A DNA stretch of 41,186 nucleotides from Candidatus Gastranaerophilales bacterium (GCA_947630535.1 CANRHZ010000015.1:1-41186); one strand, 5' to 3'; positions 31,404 through 40,952 are shown, counted from the stretch's first letter. The notes: generated by a model not told the origin, from the sequence alone. Made by a program: numbers and translations.

Positions 31404-33458
31404 ATGCTCAATAGAGTTTCTTCAGTGGATTTGTCATCCAAAAAATTTGGTCTTTATTCAAAATCAAATTCAAAAAAAGTTCAAAATAACGCAACAAATT
31501 CGGTTTCTTTTGGCGGAAATTATAAAAGTGTTCCTATAAATAAGCTCACAAATGCATATATAGGATATAACGGTGTTAAATTTGCTTCAACCGTTTCATT
31601 CACGGGCGGAGGAAGCTTGTATTATGCATTTGAAGAATTAAATAAGTCAATGGCAACTTGTAAAGACGAAGCACACGGCATGAAGGGAGAAGTCGTAGGT
31701 TCAAGAATTCCCGTAAGTGAACTTCTTGCACGTTTTAAAGATGACCTGCCAAGAGTGGATGACACAATAAAAACAACCATAGAAATTGCAAGAAATAATG
31801 ACGAAGTAACCGAAGCAAGAATGGGAATAAAGAAAGATGAAGGTCGCAACACAACCTTTGAAATGAATGTAAGAAACCAAAGACCCATATCTAAGATTGC
31901 AAGCAATTTATCAGATACAAAACAAAATATTAAAATAACCCTTCAACCATACGGCATTGAATATGATGCAAACCATAACAGATACATAAAAGGAACCGAA
32001 GAATCCGCTTATGTATTGAACACAAAAGGAAACTTAATGGCGGTTGTTGAGGATGGCGACAATGTTCTTTTAACAGACACAGGTACCCTAATTAAAAAAG
32101 ACGTTAAAGATGGCGCATTGAATATTAGAGCGACAAAAGATAAAAACGTATTTAGACCCTTTGAAGTAAAAGATAATCCTGTTGTTACATCCAAAAAAGG
32201 CGGTTCTCAAGGAGGAGGAACGGAGCTTGTAATCGGACTTGAAGACGGCAGATTTGTTCCTGAGATTATTGATTCAATCTCAACTTTTTGTGAAAAAGTT
32301 AACAACGGAGAAATAGTTCTTGATGAATTTAAACCGGCAAAAAATGCCGATAAAATGCAAATTGCAATGCTTGCGGGCGGATTTGGTTCACGTGCCGAAT
32401 ATACAAATGCCTCCTCAAGCAGAATTTTCCACAATAAGAAAAACGGCTCGAACCTTACAAAAGGTTGTTTCAGAACGGCAACCGGCTTAACCCCCATGGA
32501 AACAACCTTTATATCTCTCCATAAGGCGGGGCTTCTTGACTGTTCAAAGGGAAACATAGGAATTGGCAAAAACATTAAATTTTATTTAAATGACTCGGGT
32601 ATAAACGGCGGTAACGGCGGATTTACCGTAGATATGTACGACACTATGGCAAGAGATAACAGAAAAAGCCTTTTAATTCTTCCAAATGATGCTATGAGCC
32701 GTATCCCCGTATCATTAAACAAAATGAACGAAATTATGAATTCCGGTAAAGCTGCCGTTGTTATGGTTGCAAAAGAAGTCGATAAAGAAGATGCCAGAGG
32801 TTCTTTGGGTATTATGAAAATCAATAAAGACGGTGAAATTGAAGCTTTTGCCGAAAAACCGAAAGAATTTGAAGAAGGCTACGTTGACAAAAACGGTAAA
32901 TGCTTTGCAAATACATTCCAATTTGTTGTCAGCAAAGAAGCATTTGATGTTCTTAAATATCTTGAAGATTACCTGCCTTCAAACAGCTCGGGGAAAGAAC
33001 CAAGAGATTGGTCAAAGACCTTTACACCCATTCTAATGGCAATAACAAGAAATGATGATTTTGAAAAAATGCAAAAAGAAATCGAAAAAGCAACAAAAGT
33101 AAAAATTGATAAAAGTGCACTTTCTGTTGCAAAAGATATTTTGGGCGACCAAAAAATTTATGCGGTTAAATCATCTGAACCTTGGGCAGATTGCGGAACA
33201 TTGAATGCTCTTTATCATACTACAATGCAAATAGCGTCCGGAGAATTCCCTCTTGAAGATTTTGAAAGAAAACGTGTATTAGATTCGGTTAACACAGAAA
33301 CCGGTCTTGTTGCATCAAGCCCCGAACAAAAGATGGAAATTGAATCAAAATACGATATTGACGGTCAGATTATGGCAGTTCCAAAGGCTAAAGAAGTTAG
33401 CCCGGATATCGTTGATAAATATGAAGATGCCATTGTAAAATATTCCGACAAACACTAA
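31404..33458 (+). CDS. Large nucleotidyltransferase-domain protein (sugar-1-phosphate nucleotidylyltransferase-like)
   Basis: 684 residues from the ATG at 31404, which has AAAGGCG upstream (an earlier in-frame TTG at 31389 is less likely). Residues 1-80 are low complexity with K-K-F-G-L-Y and N-S-V-S-F-G-G-N-Y-K (about 34-41), the F-G motif. About 80-315 form an unrecognised domain. From about 318 there is a nucleotidyltransferase fold: M-L-A-G-G-F-G-S-R, then L-T-P-M-E, and later L-I-L-P-N-D, G-S-L-G-I-M and A-F-A-E-K-P, as in glucose-1-phosphate adenylyl- and thymidylyltransferases. Family members make NDP-sugars; the particular sugar is unknown. Compared with usual 290-430-residue enzymes it is twice as long. 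A strong terminator follows. Confidence 0.8.
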   Translation: MLNRVSSVDLSSKKFGLYSKSNSKKVQNNATNSVSFGGNYKSVPINKLTNAYIGYNGVKFASTVSFTGGGSLYYAFEELNKSMATCKDEAHGMKGEVVGSRIPVSELLARFKDDLPRVDDTIKTTIEIARNNDEVTEARMGIKKDEGRNTTFEMNVRNQRPISKIASNLSDTKQNIKITLQPYGIEYDANHNRYIKGTEESAYVLNTKGNLMAVVEDGDNVLLTDTGTLIKKDVKDGALNIRATKDKNVFRPFEVKDNPVVTSKKGGSQGGGTELVIGLEDGRFVPEIIDSISTFCEKVNNGEIVLDEFKPAKNADKMQIAMLAGGFGSRAEYTNASSSRIFHNKKNGSNLTKGCFRTATGLTPMETTFISLHKAGLLDCSKGNIGIGKNIKFYLNDSGINGGNGGFTVDMYDTMARDNRKSLLILPNDAMSRIPVSLNKMNEIMNSGKAAVVMVAKEVDKEDARGSLGIMKINKDGEIEAFAEKPKEFEEGYVDKNGKCFANTFQFVVSKEAFDVLKYLEDYLPSNSSGKEPRDWSKTFTPILMAITRNDDFEKMQKEIEKATKVKIDKSALSVAKDILGDQKIYAVKSSEPWADCGTLNALYHTTMQIASGEFPLEDFERKRVLDSVNTETGLVASSPEQKMEIESKYDIDGQIMAVPKAKEVSPDIVDKYEDAIVKYSDKH

Positions 33459-33479
33459 AAGACTTTTTATATAACTATT

Positions 33480-33508
33480 AAAAGGGGCCATTTTTTGGCT
33501 CCTTTTTT
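33480..33508 (+). terminator. Rho-independent terminator after the nucleotidyltransferase gene
   Basis: An 11-bp stem AAAAGGGGCCA / TGGCTCCTTTT (one G-T pair), 5-T loop, and a T tail. Confidence 0.88.
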
Positions 33509-33560
33509 AAATTGTACAAATATAGAATTGTTTTTCAAAAAAAAATAATTAAAAATTAAT

Positions 33561-34445
33561 ATGGTTATGGTTGAATGTTCTAAAAATTTGTATGAAATAC
33601 TTAATGTGTCTAAAAAGGCATCTCAAGATGAGATAAAAGTTGCCTATAAAAAGCTTGTAAGAATTTATCATCCCGATATTAATAAATCCAAAGATGCAGA
33701 AATTTCATTCAAGCTTTTAAATAACGCATACGATATTTTATCTGATAGCCAAAAAAGAAAAAACTATGACGAACTTTTAAAAATAACAAATACAAATGAA
33801 ATTGAAAAAGAAGCGGCTAAAAACCAAATAATAACCCCAAAAGAAAAAAAAGAGCAAATTCTTCCGGATAAAAATTCAATTATAAAAGATGTAAAAATTA
33901 CCCCTGACGAAGCTTTTTTGGGCACAAAAAGGACGGTTAATATTCTTCAAACCCAAACATGCCCTAAGTGCCTCGGGAAGCGCTTTATAAACGGTACAAA
34001 ATGCTCCTTTTGTCTTGGAGAAGGCGAAAAGAGAAACTTAAAAAAAATTGAAATCCAAATAAATAAAGGTATAAAAAATAACGAATATATCTATGTGGAT
34101 AAGATAAATTCCGCTACCCTAAACGAAAAAAAACTGTTTATAAAAATTGTAATTGAACCCCCAAAAAAGCTTCATTTTAGCGGGGATGAAGTGTTTGTTT
34201 ATGTGGATGTGCCGCTTTATGATGCAATTTTAGGAGTTGAAAAAGAAATAAATATAGATAAAATAGGGCTTACAAAGTTTGTAATTCCTCCCCTTACAAA
34301 ACCGAATACCAAAATAAAATTGGATACCGATAATGAAAAAATAAACTGCTATGCATTTATTGATGTAATTTTCCCCGAGTCTATTTCAAATGAAGAAAAA
34401 AACCTGTATGATAAGATAAAACTTATTAATACGGGTAAAATATGA
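33561..34445 (+). CDS. DnaJ-like co-chaperone with a half zinc finger
   Basis: A 294-residue J-domain protein that would stimulate DnaK ATPase. The J domain occupies about 6-70, with the essential H-P-D in Y-H-P-D-I-N. Residues 130-155 hold only two C-x2-C-x-G motifs (C-P-K-C-L-G and C-S-F-C-L-G-E-G), where full DnaJ has four. No Gly/Phe-rich segment separates the parts. The C-terminal substrate-binding beta domain follows ([12 protein letters not shown] and V-P-L-Y-D-A-I-L-G). Intermediate between DnaJ and CbpA types. It overlaps queE by 4 bases (ATGA). Confidence 0.87.
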   Translation: MVMVECSKNLYEILNVSKKASQDEIKVAYKKLVRIYHPDINKSKDAEISFKLLNNAYDILSDSQKRKNYDELLKITNTNEIEKEAAKNQIITPKEKKEQILPDKNSIIKDVKITPDEAFLGTKRTVNILQTQTCPKCLGKRFINGTKCSFCLGEGEKRNLKKIEIQINKGIKNNEYIYVDKINSATLNEKKLFIKIVIEPPKKLHFSGDEVFVYVDVPLYDAILGVEKEINIDKIGLTKFVIPPLTKPNTKIKLDTDNEKINCYAFIDVIFPESISNEEKNLYDKIKLINTGKI

Positions 34446-35098
34446 ATGCAGCGATAAAAGAGATTTTTGAATCAATTCAGGGGGAAGGAATTTTAATCGG
34501 CACAAAACAGGTGTTCGTCAGGTTTGCAAACTGCAACTTGAATTGTAACTATTGCGATACCGATTTCAGTAATGAAAATTGTATGGAATTAAATGAAGAA
34601 GAACTTTTCGATAAAATAAAAAAATTTAATTCTGAATCCGTTGCGCTAACGGGCGGAGAGCCCCTTTTAAGCAGCGACTTTATAAGGTCTTTTTTATTGA
34701 AGTATAAAAAATATTTGAATAAAGAATTTCTTCTTGAAACAAACGGAACAATGTATGAAAAATTGTCAGAAGTTATTGATTTAATTGATATTGTATCAAT
34801 GGATATCAAACTAAAAAGTGCAACGTGTGAAGAAAATCTTTTTGATATAAACGATAAATTTTTAAATCTTGCAAAAGGAAAAGTTTTTATAAAAGTCGTA
34901 TTTAATTCTGATATTCAAGATAGTGAGATTGAACAGGTCTCATCCCTTGCCCTTAAATATTCTTCCCCCCTTGTTTTGCAGCCTGTAAGTCCGATTGATA
35001 CAAGTATTCCTTTTATTGAAATTTATGATAAATTTTATTCTAAATACTCGGATGTAAGGCTAATTCCTCAAATTCATCCGTTTTTAAAAGTCCGATAA
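34442..35098 (+). CDS. queE: 7-carboxy-7-deazaguanine synthase
   Basis: A radical SAM enzyme that contracts 6-carboxytetrahydropterin to 7-carboxy-7-deazaguanine, a key step to queuosine in tRNA. The cluster motif is C-N-L-N-C-N-Y-C, Cys31, Cys35 and Cys38 (C-x3-C-x2-C), within the E-S-I-Q-G-E-G and F-V-R-F-A-N-C frame typical of Que[12 protein letters not shown] (about 66-76) holds the SAM-binding G-G-E-P. 218 residues, normal. The ATG overlaps the dnaJ-like stop. No queC, queD or queF is in the window. Confidence 0.9.
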   Translation: MNAAIKEIFESIQGEGILIGTKQVFVRFANCNLNCNYCDTDFSNENCMELNEEELFDKIKKFNSESVALTGGEPLLSSDFIRSFLLKYKKYLNKEFLLETNGTMYEKLSEVIDLIDIVSMDIKLKSATCEENLFDINDKFLNLAKGKVFIKVVFNSDIQDSEIEQVSSLALKYSSPLVLQPVSPIDTSIPFIEIYDKFYSKYSDVRLIPQIHPFLKVR

Positions 35099-35099
35099 A

Positions 35100-35891
35100 T
35101 TACAATTTCGGAATTGAATTTATAAGTGTTTTTGTGTAAGCCGTTTTAGGGTTGTTAAAGATTTCATTAATATTGCCATCTTCTTCAATATGCCCCCTAT
35201 TTAAGATTACAACATTATCACATAAGTATCTTACAACATTTAAATCGTGCGAAATAAAAAGGTAGGTTAAATTATACTGTTTTTTTAAATCCGATAAAAG
35301 ATTTATAATCTGAGCCTGTATGCTCACATCCAGAGCGGAAACGGGTTCATCCGCCACTATAAATTCGGGTCTTAAAATTAGTGCTCTTGCAATTGCAATT
35401 CTTTGCCTTTGACCCCCTGAAAATTCGTGAGGATATCTTGTTAAATCCGATTCATTTAAACCGACGGATTCAATTGTTTCAAATAAAATATCTTTTCTGT
35501 TTTTTTTAATTTTGTATATTTCAAGAGGTTCAATTAAAATATCTTTTATTTTCATCTTGGGATTTAAGCTTGAATAGGGATTTTGAAAAATCATCTGGGC
35601 ATTTTTTCTGAATTCTTTAATTTTATTCCCCCCAAATTTTGAGATATCTTCCCCTTTATATAAAATTTCACCTTTTGTTACAGAAAGCAATAACAGTGCC
35701 ATATTCCCAAGGGTTGTTTTTCCCGAGCCTGATTCTCCGACAAGCCCTTTTATTTCTCCCTTTTGAATTTCAAAACTAACATTTGAAACGGCATAAGTTT
35801 CAATTATCTTGTTTGAAAATGCGCCTTCTCTTGACTCATAAACTTTAGAAACATTTTTAAATTCAATAAGGTTCTCCATAAAACTAACCAT
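35100..35891 (-). CDS. ABC transporter ATP-binding protein (oligopeptide/dipeptide type, OppF-like)
   Basis: An ATPase subunit of a peptide/nickel-type ABC importer, 263 residues. Walker A G-E-S-G-S-G-K-T-T, Q-loop Q-M-I-F-Q-N-P-Y-S-S-L-N-P, signature F-S-G-G-Q-R-Q-R, Walker B V-A-D-E-P-V-S-A-L-D and H-loop F-I-S-H-D-L are all intact. N-P-Y-S-S-L-N-P and L-D-V-S-I-Q-A-Q mark the OppF/DppF group. The start is either 35891 or the ATG at 35879; neither has a strong ribosome-binding site. No permease or binding protein is nearby, so the partners are elsewhere. It converges on queE (1-bp gap). Confidence 0.88.
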   Translation of the reverse strand: MVSFMENLIEFKNVSKVYESREGAFSNKIIETYAVSNVSFEIQKGEIKGLVGESGSGKTTLGNMALLLLSVTKGEILYKGEDISKFGGNKIKEFRKNAQMIFQNPYSSLNPKMKIKDILIEPLEIYKIKKNRKDILFETIESVGLNESDLTRYPHEFSGGQRQRIAIARALILRPEFIVADEPVSALDVSIQAQIINLLSDLKKQYNLTYLFISHDLNVVRYLCDNVVILNRGHIEEDGNINEIFNNPKTAYTKTLINSIPKL

Positions 35892-35937
35892 ATCATAAGT
35901 TTTACAATTTTTTCAATCCCTCTTATGATAAAAAACA

Positions 35938-35957
35938 AGCCCGAATAAACTCGGGCT
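35938..35957 (-). terminator. Terminator of the second sigma factor gene
   Basis: Stem AGCCCGA / TCGGGCT with a 6-nt loop, followed on the minus strand by TTGTTTTTT. It lies 6 bases after the sigma gene stop. Confidence 0.82.
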
Positions 35958-35963
35958 ATAGTT

Positions 35964-36899
35964 TTAAAGGTAGTGTCTTAATTCTTCTATCTCTTTAACT
36001 TTCCTCAACTTTCTTATTGCTTCCCCTTCTATTTGCCTTATTCTTTCTTTTGAAAATCCTAAAGTTTTTCCCAAATCTTCAAGAGTTCGTCTGCATCTGC
36101 CTTCTATTCCAAATCTGTTTAAGATAATAAATCTTTCCCTTTTGTTTAACACCTCAAGAAGTTTTTTAATATCACCTTTTAAAAATTTTTCTTCCACCTT
36201 TGATTCGGGGGTTTCATTTTCGTCATCTTTAATATAGTCCTCTATACATAAATCCTCTGCTACGGGAGTAAAAATGCTCACAGGTTCTTTTATCATTGCA
36301 TCTTTTATTTGTTTAATTTTCTTTTCCGTTACCTTTAAATATTTTGCAAGTTCCCCATCATCGGGTTCATGCCCCAAAGAAACACTCAACCTTACAATCG
36401 CCCGTTTAAGATTTCTTATTTTATCGCTCATGTGCACGGGTATTCTTATTGACCTTGAATGGTTTGCAATAGCCCTTATTATTGTTTGTTTAATCCACCA
36501 TGTTGCGTAAGTTGAAAACTTAAATCCTTTTGTATAGTCAAATCTGTCTGCCGCTTTAATTAACCCCAAAGACCCTTCCTGCACAAGGTCCATAAATAAT
36601 ATCCCCTGGCCTGTATATTTTTTTGCAATTGATACAACGAGCCTTAAATTGGATTGAATTAATTTCTTTTTTGCAATCAGGGCTTCTTTTTTATCCCCTT
36701 CTTTAATAATTTTCCCCGTCAGGGTTTCGTTTGTTTTGTTTAAAAGTTTAATTTTACCGATTTCTTTTAAATATGTCTGAAGAATTTCATCTTTATTTGC
36801 TACATTATTAAACGTCTTAATTTCTTCTTCAGAATCATTTTCAATACTTTCAATAAAATCCAAACCAAAATCTTTTTCGTCACACTTTTCAATAACCAT
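35964..36899 (-). CDS. RNA polymerase sigma-70 family factor (RpoD-like, second in window)
   Basis: A 311-residue sigma factor. After an acidic N-terminus, region 1.2 shows [14 protein letters not shown], region 2 [24 protein letters not shown] and [13 protein letters not shown], region 3 the I-R-I-P-V-H block, region 4.2 [20 protein letters not shown]. Closer to canonical RpoD than the factor at 18608, but too short for a primary one with a full region 1.1. AGAGGAT precedes the ATG. Followed by its own terminator. Which promoters it reads is unknown. Confidence 0.92.
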   Translation of the reverse strand: MVIEKCDEKDFGLDFIESIENDSEEEIKTFNNVANKDEILQTYLKEIGKIKLLNKTNETLTGKIIKEGDKKEALIAKKKLIQSNLRLVVSIAKKYTGQGILFMDLVQEGSLGLIKAADRFDYTKGFKFSTYATWWIKQTIIRAIANHSRSIRIPVHMSDKIRNLKRAIVRLSVSLGHEPDDGELAKYLKVTEKKIKQIKDAMIKEPVSIFTPVAEDLCIEDYIKDDENETPESKVEEKFLKGDIKKLLEVLNKRERFIILNRFGIEGRCRRTLEDLGKTLGFSKERIRQIEGEAIRKLRKVKEIEELRHYL

Positions 36900-36971
36900 A
36901 CCATCCTCTAATTTCTGATTTAAAATATGTTTAATATATTTGACGAAAAGACTTAATAAAAAGTTCCAAAA

Positions 36972-37448
36972 TTAATTAAAAAGGTCGCAAAGAAAAATTC
37001 TAAAATCGCTCAATATCTTTTCTTTCATATCTTCTTTAATTTCTTTTCTTGCTTCTTTTTGAGATACGTATTTATAAGACTTTGTTATATTTTTATAACC
37101 GAACGCATAATAAACCGTACCTTTTTTATTTAGAGGGTCGTTATTGTTAGAGCTTGCATATCCCGTTGTTGAAATTGTAACTCCCGCATATTTTAATAGT
37201 CCCCTTGCCATCTCAAGCGCAACTTCGTTTGATACAACTCCGTACTGTTCAATGGTTTCATCCAAAACCCCCAAGAATTTTATTTTAGCATAAGGTGAAT
37301 AAGTTACAAAATTAATTTCAATAAAATTTGATGCACCGTCAATGTCGGTCAAATTTGAACTTATAAGCCCCCCCGTGCAGGATTCTGCAACGGAGAGCTT
37401 AAGGTTTCTTTTTGTTAAAATTTCTTTTATGACTTCTAAGTTATTCAC
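36972..37448 (-). CDS. pncC: Nicotinamide-nucleotide amidase (CinA C-terminal domain)
   Basis: A 158-residue stand-alone PncC/CinA-C domain that deamidates NMN to NaMN in NAD recycling. The diagnostic V-A-E-S-C-T-G-G-L-I-S near 19-29 and S-T-T-G-Y-A (the family S-x-x-G-x-A) are present. The N-terminal molybdopterin-like CinA domain is absent, as in many bacteria. It overlaps the secreted protein gene by 8 bases and ends the kdsA cluster. There is no direct metabolic link with kdsA; the cluster is probably only a transcription unit. Confidence 0.9.
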   Translation of the reverse strand: MNNLEVIKEILTKRNLKLSVAESCTGGLISSNLTDIDGASNFIEINFVTYSPYAKIKFLGVLDETIEQYGVVSNEVALEMARGLLKYAGVTISTTGYASSNNNDPLNKKGTVYYAFGYKNITKSYKYVSQKEARKEIKEDMKEKILSDFRIFLCDLFN

Positions 37449-38133
37449 TTACTGGTATGTCCAACGGTTCTAAAACTAAAATATTAAATATTTGTCCTTT
37501 TTTAATGTAGACTTCATTTCCTTTTTTAAATAAATCGGCAACGGTTGTGCCCACTAAATATCCTGCTCCTGCAACGGATCCTCCGATTGCCGCAAAAGGA
37601 GTGACAAGATATTTTCCGCCTTTAAAAAGGTCCTCTCCTGATGTTATTCCCCATTTGGTTGTTTTTTTGATTATATCTCCGGATTTTGTCCAATTGCCTT
37701 TAACGTATGTTTTATAGTTTCCTAAACCAACTATTCCGCCTTTGCTATCAAGATTAAAATCTTCGCATAAGCCTGCTGATATGGGAATTTGCTGACCGTT
37801 AGGCGCAACAACATGGTCAAAGTTTAAATATACCGTAGCGGGGCGACGAAGCATTTTAGGTTCAATAAGCGTGCCTATTGTTCCTCTTATCGGGGTTCCT
37901 TTAGGAAGGATTATGGCAGATGTCGTCCTTACATCCCTTGTGAGGTAAGTTGTAAACATATCTCCCTGAGCTATATTTTGGGATAAAATCGGATTTGCCA
38001 TTTCAAGCTCTAATTTTGTGCCGATAGGGATTCTTTTTGTTTTAACATTTGCGCTCACCTGATAAGCTTCAGCTTTCATATTGAATAAAAATATGCACAA
38101 AATGGCGCCTAAAACCGTTAAAATTTTTTTCAT
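37441..38133 (-). CDS. Secreted or periplasmic hypothetical protein with signal peptide
   Basis: A 230-residue protein from the ATG at 38131-38133, which has GAGGAGA upstream; the ORF extends further without a good start. Residues 1-22 form a type I signal peptide (M-K-K-I-L, hydrophobic core, cut likely after A-E-A). The mature part is beta-rich and begins around P-I-G-T-K-L-E-L-E; a Gly-rich hydrophobic segment (A-A-I-G-G-S-V-A-G-A-G-Y-L-V-G-T) sits near 180-200. Its location in the kdsA cluster favours an envelope role. No family recognised. Confidence 0.72.
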   Translation of the reverse strand: MKKILTVLGAILCIFLFNMKAEAYQVSANVKTKRIPIGTKLELEMANPILSQNIAQGDMFTTYLTRDVRTTSAIILPKGTPIRGTIGTLIEPKMLRRPATVYLNFDHVVAPNGQQIPISAGLCEDFNLDSKGGIVGLGNYKTYVKGNWTKSGDIIKKTTKWGITSGEDLFKGGKYLVTPFAAIGGSVAGAGYLVGTTVADLFKKGNEVYIKKGQIFNILVLEPLDIPVSE

Positions 38134-38146
38134 TAATTTCTCCTCT

Positions 38147-38974
38147 TTACAAGTCATTTACGCTCGTTCTTCCGAACTTTGCAGACATATCATCAATATG
38201 ATGTACTATATAATAATAGTTGTCTAAATCTTTTTCGCCAAGATCAATCATAGCGCCCCAATCAATCCTTCCATGGTGAGAAGCAATCATTTTTGCAATC
38301 ATTGGCTGGTTATTTGCCATACAAAGCGAAAAACCATATTGAGAATGGGAAATCCAATCCTTTTGAAAGTCCGTATTGTATTCAATAAAGCCCGTTTCCC
38401 TGTCAATTGTATATTCAAAAATTTTTCCTATGTCATGTAAAATGCATGCCGCAAGTAGTATGTCTTTATCAATAGGCTTAAAACAAACAGGATGTATGCT
38501 TTTTGCGAATTTAATACATTCCGTTATATGAACAAGAAGTCCTCCAAGATAATTATGATGCATAACTTTTGCGGCGGGGGCTTCCATAAGCTTTTCTTTG
38601 TTTGTTTCTATTGTATTTTTAACAAAACCCTTTAAGTTTTCGTCTTTAAATTCATCTATTGTTTGAATTACAAAATCATACAGTTCTTTAGCTTCTTGCT
38701 TTTCAATACCGGCCTTTGCCTCATATAAAAGCTCCAAATTGTTAATAAGGCAGTTATTAAACCTTTCATTATAGCTGGCATTTGTTATTTTTAGGAGATT
38801 TCCCGTTTTAAAAAGTTTTGAATCAATTCTGTTGAGTGCTTCTTCCCACAAAATACAGTTCAGAATTGAATCGGTTGTTTTATTTTTTAATTGCAATTTA
38901 CCCATTTTGGTTCCGGCTTTTGTATCGCCTACCGCATAAGATATAACTTCATATTCAGCATTTAAATCTAACAT
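38147..38974 (-). CDS. HD-domain exonuclease of the YhaM type (OB fold plus HD)
   Basis: A 275-residue protein with an N-terminal OB-fold-like domain (about 1-85) and an HD metal-dependent phosphohydrolase domain. The ligands are in H-H-N-Y-L-G-G-L-L-V-H, A-C-I-L-H-D-I-G-K and S-H-H-G-R-I. The domain order matches YhaM/CbfI 3'-5' exoribonucleases of Gram-positives, acting on RNA or single-stranded DNA. It overlaps kdsA by 7 bases (stop TAG within the start region). Activity is family knowledge, not shown here. Confidence 0.85.
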   Translation of the reverse strand: MLDLNAEYEVISYAVGDTKAGTKMGKLQLKNKTTDSILNCILWEEALNRIDSKLFKTGNLLKITNASYNERFNNCLINNLELLYEAKAGIEKQEAKELYDFVIQTIDEFKDENLKGFVKNTIETNKEKLMEAPAAKVMHHNYLGGLLVHITECIKFAKSIHPVCFKPIDKDILLAACILHDIGKIFEYTIDRETGFIEYNTDFQKDWISHSQYGFSLCMANNQPMIAKMIASHHGRIDWGAMIDLGEKDLDNYYYIVHHIDDMSAKFGRTSVNDL

Positions 38975-39789
38975 TTTTTATTTACCACTTTAAAAATTTC
39001 ATTTAACGTAACGAACAGTTCTTCCACTTCATCAAGAGGAAGCATATTTTCCCCGTCACAAAGGGCACATTCGGGGTGCGGATGAATTTCAAAAAATAAA
39101 CCTTTTGCTCCCGATGCAACAGCCGCCCTTGCAAGTACCGGCACAAACTCTCTTTCTCCGCTTGAAGAATCGCCGTTTCCTCCGGGAATTTGAACGGAAT
39201 GAGTAGCATCAAAAATAACGGGATATCCCATATCCTGTATTATTTTTATGCCCCTCATATCGGAAACAAGATTGTTATATCCGAAACTTGAACCCCTGTC
39301 GGTTATTAATATTTTGTTGTTGTTTGAATCTTCAACTTTTTTTGCTATAGACTTCATCTGGTAGGGAGATAAAAACTGGCCCTTTTTACTATTAATAATT
39401 TTTCCCGTCTTTGCCGCATTAACAAGTAAATCCGTTTGGCGGCACAAAAATGCGGGGATTTGCAAAATGTCTGCAACTTCGGCCGCAATTTTTGCCTGAT
39501 AAGATTCATGGATATCGGTTACAATGGGCACATTGTATGTCTTTTTAATTGAAGATAAAATTTCTAATCCCTTTTCAATCCCAAGCCCTCTGTATGAATT
39601 TAAAGAGGAGCGGTTTGCCTTGTCAAAAGAGGCTTTGAAGATGTAGTTAATGTCAAGTTTATTTGTAATTTCTTTTAATTTTTCACATACAATTTCACAA
39701 ATTTCCTTTGTTTCAATTGCGCAAGGACCCGCCATGATTGTGAGTTTGTCCCCGCCTATTTCAAAATTGTTAAGCATTATTGTTTTCAT
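38968..39789 (-). CDS. kdsA: 3-deoxy-8-phosphooctulonate synthase (KDO-8-P synthase)
   Basis: Condenses arabinose-5-phosphate with phosphoenolpyruvate to KDO-8-phosphate for the lipopolysaccharide inner core. The 273-residue length is standard. M-A-G-P-C-A-I-E-T near 19-27 includes the Cys found in metal-dependent forms; K-A-S-F-D-K-A-N-R-S-S and F-D-A-T-H-S-V-Q-x-P are the substrate and metal segments. It tells us the cell has an outer membrane with KDO. First gene of the cluster kdsA / YhaM-like / secreted protein / pncC; divergent from recA. Confidence 0.94.
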   Translation of the reverse strand: MKTIMLNNFEIGGDKLTIMAGPCAIETKEICEIVCEKLKEITNKLDINYIFKASFDKANRSSLNSYRGLGIEKGLEILSSIKKTYNVPIVTDIHESYQAKIAAEVADILQIPAFLCRQTDLLVNAAKTGKIINSKKGQFLSPYQMKSIAKKVEDSNNNKILITDRGSSFGYNNLVSDMRGIKIIQDMGYPVIFDATHSVQIPGGNGDSSSGEREFVPVLARAAVASGAKGLFFEIHPHPECALCDGENMLPLDEVEELFVTLNEIFKVVNKKC

Positions 39790-39837
39790 AAGTTTTATTA
39801 TATAATGTTTTTAAGTTTGTGTATAGGGGAAAAATAA

Positions 39838-40872
39838 ATGGCAGTTGAAACAAAAACAAGCCCCGCTGATGAAATCAAGGCGGGAAAAGATAAAGCTTTA
39901 AAGATGGCTCTTGACAAAATTGAAAAAGATTTTGGAAAGGGCTCAATAATGAAACTGGGCGACCGTCCTTCCGTTCAGGTTGACTGTATTCCGACAGGGG
40001 CGCTTGCCCTTGATATTGCACTTGGTGTCGGCGGAGTTCCGAGAGGAAGAATAATTGAAATTTACGGCCCCGAATCTTCGGGGAAAACCACTCTTGCCCA
40101 GCATATCGCCGCAGAAGCACAAAAAAGGGGCGGAATTGCCGCATTTATAGACGCTGAACATGCGCTTGACCCTGAATATGCTAAAAATTTGGGTGTTAAT
40201 GTTGATGAATTACTTATATCTCAACCTGACACAGGAGAACAGGCCTTAGAAATAGCGGAAGAACTTGTTCGCTCGGGCGCTATTGACGTTATAGTGGTTG
40301 ATTCGGTTGCGGCTCTTGTTCCGAAGGCAGAAATTGAAAAAGCCATGGACGAACAACAAATGGGCTTGCAGGCAAGATTAATGTCAAAAGCCTTAAGAAA
40401 GTTGACCGCAATCGTGGGAAAAACAAATACTACGGTAATATTTATTAACCAACTAAGACAAAAAATCGGGGTAATGTATGGAAACCCCGAAACAACAACA
40501 GGCGGTAATGCTCTTAAATACTATGCATCCGTCCGTCTTGACATAAGAAGAATAGATGGTGTTAAAAATAAAGAAGGCGAGGACATAGGAAACAGAGTAA
40601 GAGTTAAAGTCGCAAAGAATAAAGTTGCGCCCCCGTTTAGAACGGCCGAATTTGACATAGTATACGGTAAGGGAATTTCCGCTCTGGGTAATATTTTAGA
40701 TGTTGCCGTTAATATGGATATAATTAAAAAAGCAGGCGCTTGGTTTAGCTATAATGATGAAAAACTCGGGCAAGGAAGGGATAAATCCAAAGAATTTTTA
40801 GCTGAAAACCCTGATATGCTAAAAGAAATAGAACAAAAAGTAAGAGAAAAGCTTGCAAATAAAGAAGTATAA
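39838..40872 (+). CDS. recA: Recombinase A
   Basis: The ATP-dependent strand-exchange protein and SOS coprotease, 344 residues. Walker [10 protein letters not shown], the V-V-D-S-V-A-A-L Walker B, loop L1 with the M-G-L-Q-A-R block and loop L2 ([12 protein letters not shown]) are all conserved. A ribosome-binding site GGGGAAA sits about 5-6 bases before the ATG. No LexA-type box is obvious in the 48-bp gap to kdsA. The gene ends normally and is followed by a terminator identical in sequence to that of the prepilin gene. Confidence 0.97.
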   Translation: MAVETKTSPADEIKAGKDKALKMALDKIEKDFGKGSIMKLGDRPSVQVDCIPTGALALDIALGVGGVPRGRIIEIYGPESSGKTTLAQHIAAEAQKRGGIAAFIDAEHALDPEYAKNLGVNVDELLISQPDTGEQALEIAEELVRSGAIDVIVVDSVAALVPKAEIEKAMDEQQMGLQARLMSKALRKLTAIVGKTNTTVIFINQLRQKIGVMYGNPETTTGGNALKYYASVRLDIRRIDGVKNKEGEDIGNRVRVKVAKNKVAPPFRTAEFDIVYGKGISALGNILDVAVNMDIIKKAGAWFSYNDEKLGQGRDKSKEFLAENPDMLKEIEQKVREKLANKEV

Positions 40873-40924
40873 CCCAATTAAAAGACTGTACATTATTTTG
40901 AGGTCTTTTAATTTAAATTTTATC

Positions 40925-40952
40925 TCCCGCAATTTTATTTGCGGGATTTTTT
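40925..40952 (+). terminator. Rho-independent terminator after recA
   Basis: Stem TCCCGCAA / TTGCGGGA with a T tail. The block 40925-40970 is the exact reverse complement of 1-46. Confidence 0.88.

Noticed and set aside
32207-32575. 122-codon minus ORF inside the nucleotidyltransferase gene
   Set aside because: Shadow of the real gene; no independent start signals.
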